Positions 38,041-47,119 of a DNA stretch of 64,000 nucleotides are shown in pieces. The notes under the pieces were generated by a model. The model ran no database searches. It saw only the letters and a list, made by a program, of their open reading frames with translations, and was not told the origin of the DNA. This DNA comes from Myceligenerans pegani (GTDB lineage: Bacteria; Actinomycetota; Actinomycetes; Actinomycetales; Cellulomonadaceae). The first letter of the stretch is position 1. Every line of letters begins with the position of its first letter. The stretch covers positions 376,206-440,205 of the forward strand of contig NZ_JADBGR010000107.1 in NCBI RefSeq assembly GCF_014892515.1. Direction: 5' to 3'. Both the position numbers and the translations under genes were made by a program.

Positions 38041-39294
38041 TCAGCCGCCGAACAGGCTACCGAGCCATGACCAGAAGTCGTCGAAGCGCGCGCCCAGGAT
38101 GCCGAAGAACGTCTGCCCGGCCGACGTCGCGCCGAGGGCTGCCAGCACGGCCGACACCCCGGCCAGGGACAGGAGCGTGAGCTGCGTGTTGGAGATGCGG
38201 GTGCGATACAGCCGGGAGACGCCCTTGGCGTCGATGAGCTTGCCTCCCACGCGCAGCCGGGTGAGGAACGTGGACGCCATCCCGGCGCGCCCCTTGTCCA
38301 GGAACTCCACCAGGGTGGCGTGCGTGCCGACGGCGACGATGAGCTCGGCGCCCTTGTCGTCGGCGAGCAGCATCGTGATGTCCTCGCTGGTGCCGGTCGC
38401 GGGGAACACGACCGGCTCGACGCCGAGCTCCCGCACCCGCTCCAGGCCCGGCGCCTTGCCGTCCCGGTAGGCGTGCACCACGATCTCGGCGCCGCTGGCG
38501 AGCGCGTGGTCGGAGACGGAGTCCATGTCGCCGACGATCATGTCGGGCTTCCAGCCCTCGTCGATGATCGCGTCGGCGCCGCCGTCGACCCCGATGAGGA
38601 CCGGGCGGTTCTCCTTGACGTAGGACCGCAGCATCGCGAGGTCCTCGCGGTAGTGATAGCCGCGCACCACGATGAGCACGTGACGCCCGGCGATCCTGGT
38701 GCGGATCGCCGGCACGCCGACGCCGTCGAGCAGGAGATCCCGCTCGCGGCGCAGGTAGGTCATGGTGTTCTCGGCGAACCGCTCGATCTCGACCGACAGC
38801 CCCTCGCGGGCGGCCGCCATCGCGTCCTCCAGCGACGCCGCGCCCTGGCGGTCGCCCTTGGCGATCACCTCACCGCCCGCCATGACCTGGCCGTCGACGA
38901 TCTCGAGCGGGGCCCGGTCGGCGAGCGCCATGACGGCCGGGCCCAGGTCGTCGATCAGCGGGATCCCGGCCTCGACGAGGATGGCGGGGCCCGTGTTCGG
39001 GTACCGGCCGGTGATGGAGCGCGCCGCGTTCAGCACCGCGGCCGGCTGCGCGGCCACGAGCGCGTCGGCGGCCACGCGGTCGATGTCCGCGTGGTCGATG
39101 ACGGCGATGTCGCCCGGGCACAGGCGGCCGGTGAGCTCCTTCGTCCGCCTCCCGACGCGGGCGGGCCCCGTGACGGGCCCGCCCGGGTCGGCCCGCCTCC
39201 CGGCGCGCGCGGATCCGGCGGCGGGACCACCGGGGGCCGTCCGCCCCGTGTCGTGCGGACCGGGCCGGGTCAGGATGAGCTTCATCGCCCTCAT
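38041..39294 (-). CDS. steA: SteA, cytokinetic-ring-associated membrane protein
   Basis: 417 residues, ATGA overlap with recN (an ATG three codons on is an alternative). After a Pro/Gly/Arg-rich N-terminal stretch comes the SteA core. It includes a thiamine-pyrophosphokinase-like segment (GVDGGADAIIDEGWKPDMIVGDMDSVSDHALASGAE) and a C-terminal membrane helix (LTLLSLAGVSAVLAALGATSAGQTFFG) with an amphipathic tail. It interacts with SteB in division and cell-wall integrity; no enzymatic activity is established. Confidence 0.85.
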   Translation of the reverse strand: MRAMKLILTRPGPHDTGRTAPGGPAAGSARAGRRADPGGPVTGPARVGRRTKELTGRLCPGDIAVIDHADIDRVAADALVAAQPAAVLNAARSITGRYPNTGPAILVEAGIPLIDDLGPAVMALADRAPLEIVDGQVMAGGEVIAKGDRQGAASLEDAMAAAREGLSVEIERFAENTMTYLRRERDLLLDGVGVPAIRTRIAGRHVLIVVRGYHYREDLAMLRSYVKENRPVLIGVDGGADAIIDEGWKPDMIVGDMDSVSDHALASGAEIVVHAYRDGKAPGLERVRELGVEPVVFPATGTSEDITMLLADDKGAELIVAVGTHATLVEFLDKGRAGMASTFLTRLRVGGKLIDAKGVSRLYRTRISNTQLTLLSLAGVSAVLAALGATSAGQTFFGILGARFDDFWSWLGSLFGG

Positions 39295-41048
39295 CGTCCC
39301 ACGACCGACGACTCCAGGAGCTCCAGCGCGTGCTGCCGGGCCGTGGCGGAGTCCTCCTGGCCCGAGAGCATCCGTGCCAGTTCGACGACGCGGTTCTCGT
39401 CCGTGACCTCGCGCACGCCGGTGACGGTGATCATGCCGTCGCCGTCCCCGTCGCCGCCGGGTGCGCCGTCGGCCGACTTCGTCACCACGAGGTGGGCGTC
39501 GCCGAACGCCGCCACCTGCGCCAGGTGCGTCACGACGATCACCTGCGTGGTGCGGCCCAGGCGCGCGAGGCGGCGGCCCACCTCGACCGCGGCTCGTCCG
39601 CCGACGCCGGCGTCGACCTCGTCGAACACGAAGGTCCGCCGCAGCGCCGCGGCGGCGGACCCGGCCTCCTGCTTGTGCGGCGAGGTGGCCAGCGCCACCT
39701 CCAGCGCGAGCATGACGCGGGACAGCTCACCGCCCGACGCCCCCTTGCCCAGCGGGCGCGGCGGGGCGCCCGGGTGGGGCACGAGCAGCATCGTGACCTG
39801 GTCGGCGCCGTACGGCCCGAGCGCGTCCGCCGGCGCGACGGTGACCTCGAGGTGCGCGCCGCCCATCGCCAGGCCGTGCAGCTCGGTGGTGACGGCGTCC
39901 GCGAGCTCCGCCGCTCCCGCGGTGCGCGTCTCGGTCAGGTCGCCCGCGAGGCGGTCCAGCTCGGCGTCGAGCTCGGCGACGCGTCGCTTCATGGAGTCCA
40001 GGCGGTCGCCGCCGTCGTCCAGGTCGAGAAGCCGCAGGCCGGCGTCGCTCGCCCACTGCAGCACGTCGTCGATCGTCTCGCCGTAGCTCCGCGTCAGGCC
40101 GTTCAGGTCCGCCATGCGCGCGTGCGCGGTCTCCAGTCCGCCCGGGTCGGCCTGGAGGTCGTCCAGGTAGGCGGCGACGTCAGTGGCGAGGTCGTTGATC
40201 AGGTACCCGACCTCGGCGAACCGGGTCGCCAGCTCGCCCAGCGCGGGGTCGGACTGCGCACCACCCTCCAGCGCCCGCCGGGCGGCCTCGACCAGGGCGA
40301 TCGCGTTCTGCTGCGCGCCCGAGTCGTCCTCGCCGGCCATCGCCTGGTGCGCCTCGCCGGCCGCGACGCGCAGGGCCTCCGCGTTCGACAGCCGCTCGAT
40401 CAGCGCCGCCAGTTCCGCGTCCTCGCCCGGCTGCGGATCGACCCGCTCGATCTCCTCGAGCCCGATGCGCAGCAGCTCCACCTCGCGGGCCCGCTCGGCG
40501 GCCTTCGCCTCCGACTCGGCGATCTCCGCGAGCAGTCCGGCGCGCTCCGCCCAGGCCGTCCGGTACTCGGCGAGCACGCGCTGGTGGACCGGCCCGGCGA
40601 AGTCGTCCAGCGCGTCCCGCTGCTTGGCGCTCGTGCGCAGCCGCAGCTGCTCGGCCTGACCGTGCACGGTGACGAGGTCGTCCGCGATCTCCGCGAGGAC
40701 GCCCTGCGGGACGGCGCGGCCACCCAGATGGGCACGGGAGCGGCCGTCGGCGATGGTGCGCAGCACCACGACCGTGCCGTCGTCCTCGAGCTCGCCGCCT
40801 GCCTCGTCCACCCGTGCCGCGGCCGTGGGGTGCCCCGACACGCGGATCCGGCCCTCCACGGCGGCGCGGTCGGCGCCCGGGCGCACCGACTGCGGGTCCG
40901 CCTTCCCGCCCATGAGCAGGTTCAGCCCCGTGAGCACCATCGTCTTGCCCGCGCCCGTCTCACCGGTGATGACGGTCAACCCCTCGGACAGGGGCACGCG
41001 AGCGCCGCGGATGACGCCCAGGTTCTCGATAGCGATCTCCTCGAGCAC
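39291..41048 (-). CDS. recN: DNA repair protein RecN
   Basis: 585 residues from the GTG at 41048, which has GGAG four bases upstream, two bases after the NAD kinase stop. SMC-like: Walker A GETGAGKT near residue 30, long coiled-coil arms in the middle, signature KGASGGELSRVMLALEVAL and Walker B FVFDEVDAGVGG, then QVIVVTHLAQVA. Acts at double-strand breaks. No SOS box is seen at its start, which lies inside the operon. Confidence 0.95.
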   Translation of the reverse strand: MLEEIAIENLGVIRGARVPLSEGLTVITGETGAGKTMVLTGLNLLMGGKADPQSVRPGADRAAVEGRIRVSGHPTAAARVDEAGGELEDDGTVVVLRTIADGRSRAHLGGRAVPQGVLAEIADDLVTVHGQAEQLRLRTSAKQRDALDDFAGPVHQRVLAEYRTAWAERAGLLAEIAESEAKAAERAREVELLRIGLEEIERVDPQPGEDAELAALIERLSNAEALRVAAGEAHQAMAGEDDSGAQQNAIALVEAARRALEGGAQSDPALGELATRFAEVGYLINDLATDVAAYLDDLQADPGGLETAHARMADLNGLTRSYGETIDDVLQWASDAGLRLLDLDDGGDRLDSMKRRVAELDAELDRLAGDLTETRTAGAAELADAVTTELHGLAMGGAHLEVTVAPADALGPYGADQVTMLLVPHPGAPPRPLGKGASGGELSRVMLALEVALATSPHKQEAGSAAAALRRTFVFDEVDAGVGGRAAVEVGRRLARLGRTTQVIVVTHLAQVAAFGDAHLVVTKSADGAPGGDGDGDGMITVTGVREVTDENRVVELARMLSGQEDSATARQHALELLESSVVGR

Positions 41049-41049
41049 G

Positions 41050-41979
41050 TCACTCCTCACCACGCTCGAAAACTTGTCCGGACGGATCAGACCGTACCGC
41101 CCGCTCCCGCCAGCCCGCGACGGGCAGGTCGAACTTCGACACCAGCCGGTCGGTGAACGGGGCCTGGCTGAGCCTGGCCAGCCGGATCTCGCCGGCGCGG
41201 CGCACGAGCACGTTCGATCCCTGCGGGACGTCGATCCGCCGCCGCCCGTCGCACGTGAGCACGCCCGGCACGGCCGACGTCGGCAGCACCCGCACCCCGA
41301 TCTCGTTCCGGGGGCCGACGACGAGCGGGCGGGCGAACAGGGCGTGCGCGCTGAGCGGGACGAACAGCACGGCGTCGACGTCGGGCCAGATCACGGGCCC
41401 GCCGCCGGAGAAGGCGTGGGCCGTCGACCCGGTGGCCGTGGACATCACCACGCCGTCGCAGCCGAAGGAGGACAACGGCCGCCCGTCCACGCTCACCCCG
41501 ACCTCGAGCATGCGCCCGCCGAGGCCCTTCTCGACGGTCACCTCGTTGAGCGCCCAGCCGGACAGGACGTCGCCGCCGTCGGGCAGGTGCACGTCCACCC
41601 CGACGCACGCGCGCTTCTCGACCGTGTAGTCCCGCTCCGCGAGACGCTCGACGGCCGCGTGGAGGTCCTCCCGTTCGGACTCGGCGAGGAAGCCGACGTG
41701 CCCCAGGTTCACGCCGAGCAGCGGCACGTCGGTGCCGCGCGTCAGCTCGGCGGCCCGCAGGATCGTGCCGTCCCCGCCGAGCACCATGACGAACTCGGAC
41801 TCCGTGACGCCCTCGCGCAGCCGCGCGACGTCCATGTGGTCGCCGAAGTCCTCGGTGAGCGCGTCGTCGTGCAGGGTGGGCTCGAAGCCCGCCGCCTTGA
41901 GCTCGCGCACCGCCTCCGTGGTCGCCGCGACGGCCGCGGGCCGCCCGCCGTGCGTCACGATCAGCACCCGTCGTGTCAT
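41050..41979 (-). CDS. nadK: NAD kinase
   Basis: 309 residues. GGDGT at 68-72, NE in ALNEVTVEK, and SSFGCDGVVMSTATGSTAHAFSGGGP, which binds NAD; all conserved family features are present. Converts NAD to NADP in the cytosol. The start overlaps the tlyA stop (ATGA); recN follows after two bases. Order tlyA-nadK-recN is the standard actinobacterial arrangement. Confidence 0.96.
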   Translation of the reverse strand: MTRRVLIVTHGGRPAAVAATTEAVRELKAAGFEPTLHDDALTEDFGDHMDVARLREGVTESEFVMVLGGDGTILRAAELTRGTDVPLLGVNLGHVGFLAESEREDLHAAVERLAERDYTVEKRACVGVDVHLPDGGDVLSGWALNEVTVEKGLGGRMLEVGVSVDGRPLSSFGCDGVVMSTATGSTAHAFSGGGPVIWPDVDAVLFVPLSAHALFARPLVVGPRNEIGVRVLPTSAVPGVLTCDGRRRIDVPQGSNVLVRRAGEIRLARLSQAPFTDRLVSKFDLPVAGWRERAVRSDPSGQVFERGEE

Positions 41980-42977
41980 GCCTGCTCCAGATCGCCGGGG
42001 CCCTGATCGGCCCGGCCGGGTTCGGCCGGGCCGGAATCGGCAGAGCCGGAATCGTCGGGGACCGCGGCCTCGGGGACGACGGCCGCCGTCACGGCGCCGG
42101 CGAGTTCGCCGCCGTCCGCGGCGGGCGCGGTGGCGTCGGCCGCGAGCCAGACGAAGAACTCACGGTTCCCGCTCGGGCCCGGCAACCGGCTCGGGACGAT
42201 CGCGCGCAGGCGCAGGCCCGCGTCCTCGGCCGCGCGGACGACGGTGGTCAGCGCCTCGGCGTGCAGTGCCGGATCCCGCACGACACCGCCCCGCCCGAGC
42301 CGTCCGCGCCCCACCTCGAACTGGGGCTTGACCAGCAGCAGCGCGTTCCCGTGCGGCGGCAGGACGGCGGCGACGGCCGGCAGCACGAGCGTCAGGGAGA
42401 TGAACGAGAGGTCGCCGGTGACGAGGTCCGGTGCCCGTTCCAGGTCCGCGAGGGTCAGGTCACGGACGTTCTTGCCCTCGACGACCGTGACGCGCGGGTC
42501 CTCACGCAGCCGCTCCACGAGCTGCCCGTGCCCGACGTCGATCGCCACGACGTGCCCGGCCCCGCGGCGCAGGAGCACGTCGGTGAACCCGCCGGTGGAC
42601 GCGCCGAGATCGGCGCACCACGCACCGGCGACGACGGGCGTGCGGTGTCCCGAGGACCCGTCGCGGGCCGCGGACCCGCCGTGACCGGCGGACGCGCCGC
42701 TCGCGGCAGGGAGACGGTACGTGCCGCGCGACTCGTGCGCCAGGGCGTCGAGCGCGCCGGCGAGCTTCAGCCCGGCACGCGAGGCGTACTCGGCCTCGCC
42801 CGGGTCTCCGGGGGACACCGACACGCCCGCCTCGCCCGCGACCGCCGCCGACGGCTTGGCCACCGGCCGGCCGTCGACCGACACCCGGCCCGCCGCCACG
42901 AGCTCGGCGGCGTGCCGCCGGGAGCGTGCCAGGCCGCGGCGGACCAGCTCGGCGTCCACGCGGGCCCGCGCCGTCAT
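41976..42977 (-). CDS. tlyA: TlyA-type 16S/23S rRNA 2'-O-methyltransferase
   Basis: 333 residues from the ATG at 42977; in-frame GTG codons at 42986 and 42989 sit closer to GAGG and are alternatives. N-terminal S4 RNA-binding domain (ARVDAELVRRGLARSRRHAAELVAAGRVSVDGRPV), then an FtsJ-like methyltransferase: WCADLGASTGGFTDVLLRRGA (SAM site), VAIDVGHGQL, DLVTGDLSFISL, LLLVKPQFEVGRG. A Gly/Ser-rich insert of about 25 residues lies between the domains and a low-complexity tail follows. In mycobacteria TlyA methylation gives capreomycin sensitivity. Confidence 0.92.
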   Translation of the reverse strand: MTARARVDAELVRRGLARSRRHAAELVAAGRVSVDGRPVAKPSAAVAGEAGVSVSPGDPGEAEYASRAGLKLAGALDALAHESRGTYRLPAASGASAGHGGSAARDGSSGHRTPVVAGAWCADLGASTGGFTDVLLRRGAGHVVAIDVGHGQLVERLREDPRVTVVEGKNVRDLTLADLERAPDLVTGDLSFISLTLVLPAVAAVLPPHGNALLLVKPQFEVGRGRLGRGGVVRDPALHAEALTTVVRAAEDAGLRLRAIVPSRLPGPSGNREFFVWLAADATAPAADGGELAGAVTAAVVPEAAVPDDSGSADSGPAEPGRADQGPGDLEQA

Positions 42978-42992
42978 CACCGTCACCACGCC

Positions 42993-43280
42993 TCAGGCGT
43001 CGCCGCTCAGGTGGGCGCGCAGCGCCTCGTGCACCTGCTCGTACCGCTGCACGTGCTCGGCGGGCGGAAGCTCCTCCAGCCCGTCCAGCGCGGTCAGCGC
43101 CCGCTCCACGACCGCCTCCGGGGCAGGACCCGGGCCGGCGCCGTCGCCGGGGTGCGCCCGCACGGCGTCGTCCCCCGCGCCCGGCTCGACCGCCTGGCCC
43201 CCGCCGACCACGGGGGCGCCGGCGAACGCCTGCTCCTCCACGTCCCAGCCGCCGGACGCGGCATCGTACGACTCGGTCAC
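42993..43280 (-). CDS. small conserved acidic protein upstream of tlyA
   Basis: 95 residues from the GTG at 43280 (AAGGTG upstream). Pro/Gly/Ala-rich first half, then a conserved helix RALTALDGLEELPPAEHVQRYEQVHEALRAHLSGDA that is typically encoded between the HAD phosphatase and tlyA in actinobacteria. No known function; no membrane segment. The 150 bases between it and the HAD gene hold nothing recognisable. Confidence 0.65.
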   Translation of the reverse strand: MTESYDAASGGWDVEEQAFAGAPVVGGGQAVEPGAGDDAVRAHPGDGAGPGPAPEAVVERALTALDGLEELPPAEHVQRYEQVHEALRAHLSGDA

Positions 43281-43431
43281 TCGGTCACCTTCTCCGCATC
43301 GGACTGAGATATCGGGCTGAAATGCTGCGACAACACCGCGACTACACGGTACCTGCCGTACCTGACACGCCCGGCCAGGCACACGCCGACACAGCCCTCG
43401 CGGCCGGGCCGGGCCTCACGGGACCCACGCG

Positions 43432-44424
43432 TCAGGGAAGGTCCGGCACCGTCGTCACCGGCTCCCCCGCGTCGGCCGCGGCCCACGCCGCCGCGCAGGC
43501 GGCGCGGACGAGGTCGACGCCCTCGCCGGCCCCCGGCCGCAGCACGCCGTCCTCCACCCGCGCCGACGCCGCGCCGCACACCCAGGACCCGCCGTCGCGC
43601 ACGGGCACCGGATGCGGCTCCAGCAGCGCGCGCAGGTCGGTCCCGAGGAACGACGGGCGCTCGCCCGGGCCCGCCAGGACCGCGTCCCGGGCCGTGGACA
43701 CCCCGGTCAGCACGTGCAGTCCCGGGTAGCCCGCGGCGCGCGCCCCGGCGAGGTCCGTGTCGAGCCGGTCGCCGATGACCAGCGGGCGCGACGCCCTCGC
43801 CCGCTCCACCGCCATCCGGAACATGTCCGGCCCCGGCTTGCCCGCGCTCGACGGCGGCACGCCGGTCGCCGCGGTCACCGCGCCCACGAGCGCGCCGTTG
43901 CCCGGGGCGAACCCGCGCGCCGTCGGCAACGACAGGTCGAGGTTGCTCGCCACGTGCCACGCGCCCCGCCCGACGGCGTACGCGGCCTCGGCGAGGTCCT
44001 CCCACCCGAGGTTCGGGGCGTACCCCTGCGCGACGGCGTCCGGATCGTCGTCCGCGGAGGCCACCACCTCGAATCCCGCCGTCTGCACCGCCGTGACCAG
44101 CCCTTTGCCGCCCACGACCAGCACCTTCGCACCCGGTTCGAGCCGCGTGCGGAGGAGCGCGGCGCACGCCTGGGCGGCGGTCATCACCTCGTCGGCGTCG
44201 GTCGGGATGCCGAGCCCCGTGAGCTGCGCGGCGACCTCCTCCGGCTCCCGGGACGCGTTGTTCGTCACGAACACGAGGGGCATACCGCCCGCCCGTGCCG
44301 TGGTCAGGCTCGTCGCGGCGTGCTCGATCGGCAGGTGCCCGCGGTAGGCCACCCCGTCGAGGTCGACGAGCGCGAGATCGTACGCCTCGGCCAGCGGGAC
44401 CGAGCTGGCGATCAGCCCGCTCAT
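43432..44424 (-). CDS. HAD superfamily IIA phosphatase (NagD/PGP-like)
   Basis: 330 residues. DLDGVAYRG gives the nucleophile Asp and acid Asp; VFVTNNASR is motif II; GKPGPDMF carries the motif III Lys; VIGDRLDTDLAGARAAGYPGLHVLTGVS is motif IV. The large C2a cap lies between motifs II and III. Family members dephosphorylate nucleotides, p-nitrophenyl phosphate or phosphoglycolate. A phosphoglycolate role would connect with the glycolate genes nearby, but that is inference. The start overlaps the upstream stop (ATGA). Confidence 0.9.
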   Translation of the reverse strand: MSGLIASSVPLAEAYDLALVDLDGVAYRGHLPIEHAATSLTTARAGGMPLVFVTNNASREPEEVAAQLTGLGIPTDADEVMTAAQACAALLRTRLEPGAKVLVVGGKGLVTAVQTAGFEVVASADDDPDAVAQGYAPNLGWEDLAEAAYAVGRGAWHVASNLDLSLPTARGFAPGNGALVGAVTAATGVPPSSAGKPGPDMFRMAVERARASRPLVIGDRLDTDLAGARAAGYPGLHVLTGVSTARDAVLAGPGERPSFLGTDLRALLEPHPVPVRDGGSWVCGAASARVEDGVLRPGAGEGVDLVRAACAAAWAAADAGEPVTTVPDLP

Positions 44425-46976
44425 GCCACGGGTCCCCGCGTCGTCCCGGCCTCGCCGGCGGGGGCGTCCCGCGGCTCGGCCGGTTCGGGGACGACGCCGG
44501 TCGCCTCGTCCGCGCCGTCCGTCTCGTCGTCGATCCCCGCCTCCGCGAGGATCTCGGCGACCTCGGCCTCGATCTCCGCCTCGGACGGCTCGGGCGCGTC
44601 GTCCGGGATGTCGACGACGTCCCCCTCCTCGCCGGCGATCACGCCGGCCCCCGGGGCAGGCTCCGACCCGGCGGCCGATCCGGCCGACGTCGCGCCGGCG
44701 GCCGGCAAGGCGCCCTCGGTCTCGCGTTCCTGACGATCCGCCGTCTCGTCCGCCGTCGCGGGCTCCTCGCCGGCGGCCTCCTCGTCGAGGAGGCCCTCGT
44801 CCGTGCCGTCGAGGTCGCCGGCGTCCTCCACCGCGTCCTCGTCGACCGCCAGTTCGTCCGTGACGTCGCCGACGGCCGTGTCCTCGTCCAGGAGGCCCTC
44901 GTCGGCGGTGTCCAGGTCCGTGCTGTCCGCCGCCGCTTCCTCGTCGACGGCCGGCTCATCCGCACCGTCGTCGAGGACCGCGGCTTCCTCGAGGTCCGCC
45001 TCCTCGTCGTAGACGTCGTAGACGACGACGTCCTCCTCCGGCGGCTCGGCGCCCGTCGCGCGCGCCAGCGCCTCGGGGTCGACGTCCGCCAGCACGGCCG
45101 CGGCCTCGTCGGGCCGGCCCGCGGCCTCCAGCGCGACGGCGCGGGCCTGCAGCACGCGCAGCCCGAGGTCGCCCTGGGCCTCGTCGGCGGGGATCTTGTC
45201 GAGCACGGCGAGGGCCGCGTCGTGCTCGCCGAGGTCGCTGCGCGCCCCGGAGACCACGATCGCCAGTTCCGTGCGCCCGCTCGCGTCGAGGGTCTCCGCC
45301 TCGGGCGTCGCGGCGAGCGCGATGGCGCGTTCGGGCCGGCCGAGCCCGCGTTCGGCGTCGGCCATCAGCGGCAGGTGCTCCGAGCTGCCGTTGAGCCGCC
45401 GGACGGTGCGCAGCTCGCGCAGCGCCTCGGCGAAACGCCCGGTGCGGTAGGCGGTCAGGCCGGCGGCCTCCCGCACGACGTCGATCCGTCCCGCCCGGCG
45501 CACGGCCGCCTGGGCGTGCAGGTAGGCGGTCTCGGGGTCGACGTCGATCAGGCGCCCGGCCATGATCAGGTGCAGGCCGACCCGCTCCGCGTTGTCCTTG
45601 CCGAGGCCGCGCATCCGGGCGCGTGCCTCGCGGTCGAGCTGGCCGATCTCCACGTCCTCGGCGATCTCCGGGTCGGGGATCCGGTCGGGGCGGCCGTCGC
45701 GCCGGTCGTCCCTGCGCCGGTCGTCCCGGAAGCCACGGTCGTCGCCGTCCCGGCGGTCGTCCCGCCGGGGACCGCGGTCGTCGCGGAAGTCCCGGCGCGG
45801 CCCGCGGTCGTCCCGGAAGCCCTGCCGGTCGTCGCCGGAGCGGCGGTCGTCACGGCCGCGGAACCCGCCTCGCCGGTCGCCCTCGCTCCGGTGGTCCGGG
45901 CGCGAGCCCCGGTCGTCGCGGAAGTCCCGGCGCGGCCCGCGGTCGTCCCGAGAGCCCCGGCGGTCCTCGCCGAATCCGCGGTCGCGACGGTCGGACCCGC
46001 CTCGGCGGTCGCCCTCGGTCCCGTAGCCGGGGCGCGATCCGCCACCGTGTCCTCGATCGTCACGGCGGAAGCCGCCACGCCGGTCGGCGTCCCCGCCCCG
46101 ATCGCCGGGGCCATGGTCGTCGCGCCGAGGGCGGCCGGCGAAGCCTCGGCCGCCGGAACCCTGGTCGTCGCGGCGGCGATCGTCGCCGACGTCGCGGCGG
46201 GGGCGGTCACCGTAGCCGGCTCCGTCACGCCGGGGGCCACGGTCGTCGTACCCTCGCCGCGGACGGTCGCCGTAGCCGCGATCGTCGCGGCGGTCGTCCC
46301 GGCGGAAGCCCTCCCGGCGAGCGCCGTAGCCACCGCGGTCGCCGCGGCCGCCGTCACCCCTGCCGGGCCCCCGGTCGTCGCGCGATGGGCGGTCACCGTA
46401 GCCGCGGGTGTCGCGGCTGCCGTCACGGCCGTCCCGGCGCGGACCCCGGTCGCCGTACGGGCGTCGTTCGTCGTCACGGCGGCCGAATCCGCCGCGGTGG
46501 TCGTCGTCACGGCGCCGGTCGCCGCCGACGTCGCGGCGCGGCCTCTCCCCCTGCCCACCGTCCTCCCGGCGGGAGCCACGACCGTCGTCGTACCCCCGCC
46601 GCGGACGGTCGCCGTAGCCACGGTCGCCGCCGCGGTCGTCCCGGCGAGCGTCCCGGTCGTCGCGGCGCGGCCCGCGGTCGTCGTCGTACCGGCGCCGGGG
46701 ACGGTCGTCGCCGCGGAATCCGCCGTCGCGTCCGCCGTACCCTCCCCGGCGGTCGCCGTCGCGCCGGTCCCCGGAGTCACGCCCGCGGTCGTCGCGGCGG
46801 AACCCGTCGCGCCGGCCGTCGCCGCGCTCGTCGCGACGCCGGTCGCCGCCGACGTCACGGCGCGGCCGGTCACCGTCTCCCCTGCCGTCCCGGCGGGGGC
46901 CTCGGCGCCCCTCGTCGTGGCGGCCGGATCGGTTGCCCTCGCGGTCGTTCCCCTGCTCACGGGGCGAATCGTTCAC
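44421..46976 (-). CDS. Arg/Asp/Gly-rich repeat protein with TPR-like core and acidic tail
   Basis: 851 residues from the GTG at 46976, which has GAGAGG upstream; an ATG at 47009 is possible but poorly placed. Residues 1-435 are almost only Arg, Asp and Gly with scattered Tyr, Phe and Pro (units such as YGDRPRRGYDDRGPRRD), strongly disordered. Residues about 436-655 form helical repeats (RMRGLGKDNAERVGLHLIMAGRLIDVDPETAYLHAQAAVRRAG..., TPR-like), conserved in actinobacteria. Residues 656-851 are very acidic (Asp/Glu/Ala). Orthologues keep the TPR core next to the HAD/tlyA genes; the charged head is variable. Resembles RNA-binding RGG-type domains; role unknown. Confidence 0.75.
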   Translation of the reverse strand: MNDSPREQGNDREGNRSGRHDEGRRGPRRDGRGDGDRPRRDVGGDRRRDERGDGRRDGFRRDDRGRDSGDRRDGDRRGGYGGRDGGFRGDDRPRRRYDDDRGPRRDDRDARRDDRGGDRGYGDRPRRGYDDGRGSRREDGGQGERPRRDVGGDRRRDDDHRGGFGRRDDERRPYGDRGPRRDGRDGSRDTRGYGDRPSRDDRGPGRGDGGRGDRGGYGARREGFRRDDRRDDRGYGDRPRRGYDDRGPRRDGAGYGDRPRRDVGDDRRRDDQGSGGRGFAGRPRRDDHGPGDRGGDADRRGGFRRDDRGHGGGSRPGYGTEGDRRGGSDRRDRGFGEDRRGSRDDRGPRRDFRDDRGSRPDHRSEGDRRGGFRGRDDRRSGDDRQGFRDDRGPRRDFRDDRGPRRDDRRDGDDRGFRDDRRRDDRRDGRPDRIPDPEIAEDVEIGQLDREARARMRGLGKDNAERVGLHLIMAGRLIDVDPETAYLHAQAAVRRAGRIDVVREAAGLTAYRTGRFAEALRELRTVRRLNGSSEHLPLMADAERGLGRPERAIALAATPEAETLDASGRTELAIVVSGARSDLGEHDAALAVLDKIPADEAQGDLGLRVLQARAVALEAAGRPDEAAAVLADVDPEALARATGAEPPEEDVVVYDVYDEEADLEEAAVLDDGADEPAVDEEAAADSTDLDTADEGLLDEDTAVGDVTDELAVDEDAVEDAGDLDGTDEGLLDEEAAGEEPATADETADRQERETEGALPAAGATSAGSAAGSEPAPGAGVIAGEEGDVVDIPDDAPEPSEAEIEAEVAEILAEAGIDDETDGADEATGVVPEPAEPRDAPAGEAGTTRGPVA

Positions 46977-47119
46977 TGTGGTCCTCTCAACGGCAGATGC
47001 GTTCTCCATTCTCCCACGCGCCACCGCACCCGCCCGGCCGCCCCGCCCCCTTCCCGGTGTGATCCGCACCCACCGCTATGGACCACGGTTCGGAGCCGGG
47101 CGACCGCCCCGGGACCCGC

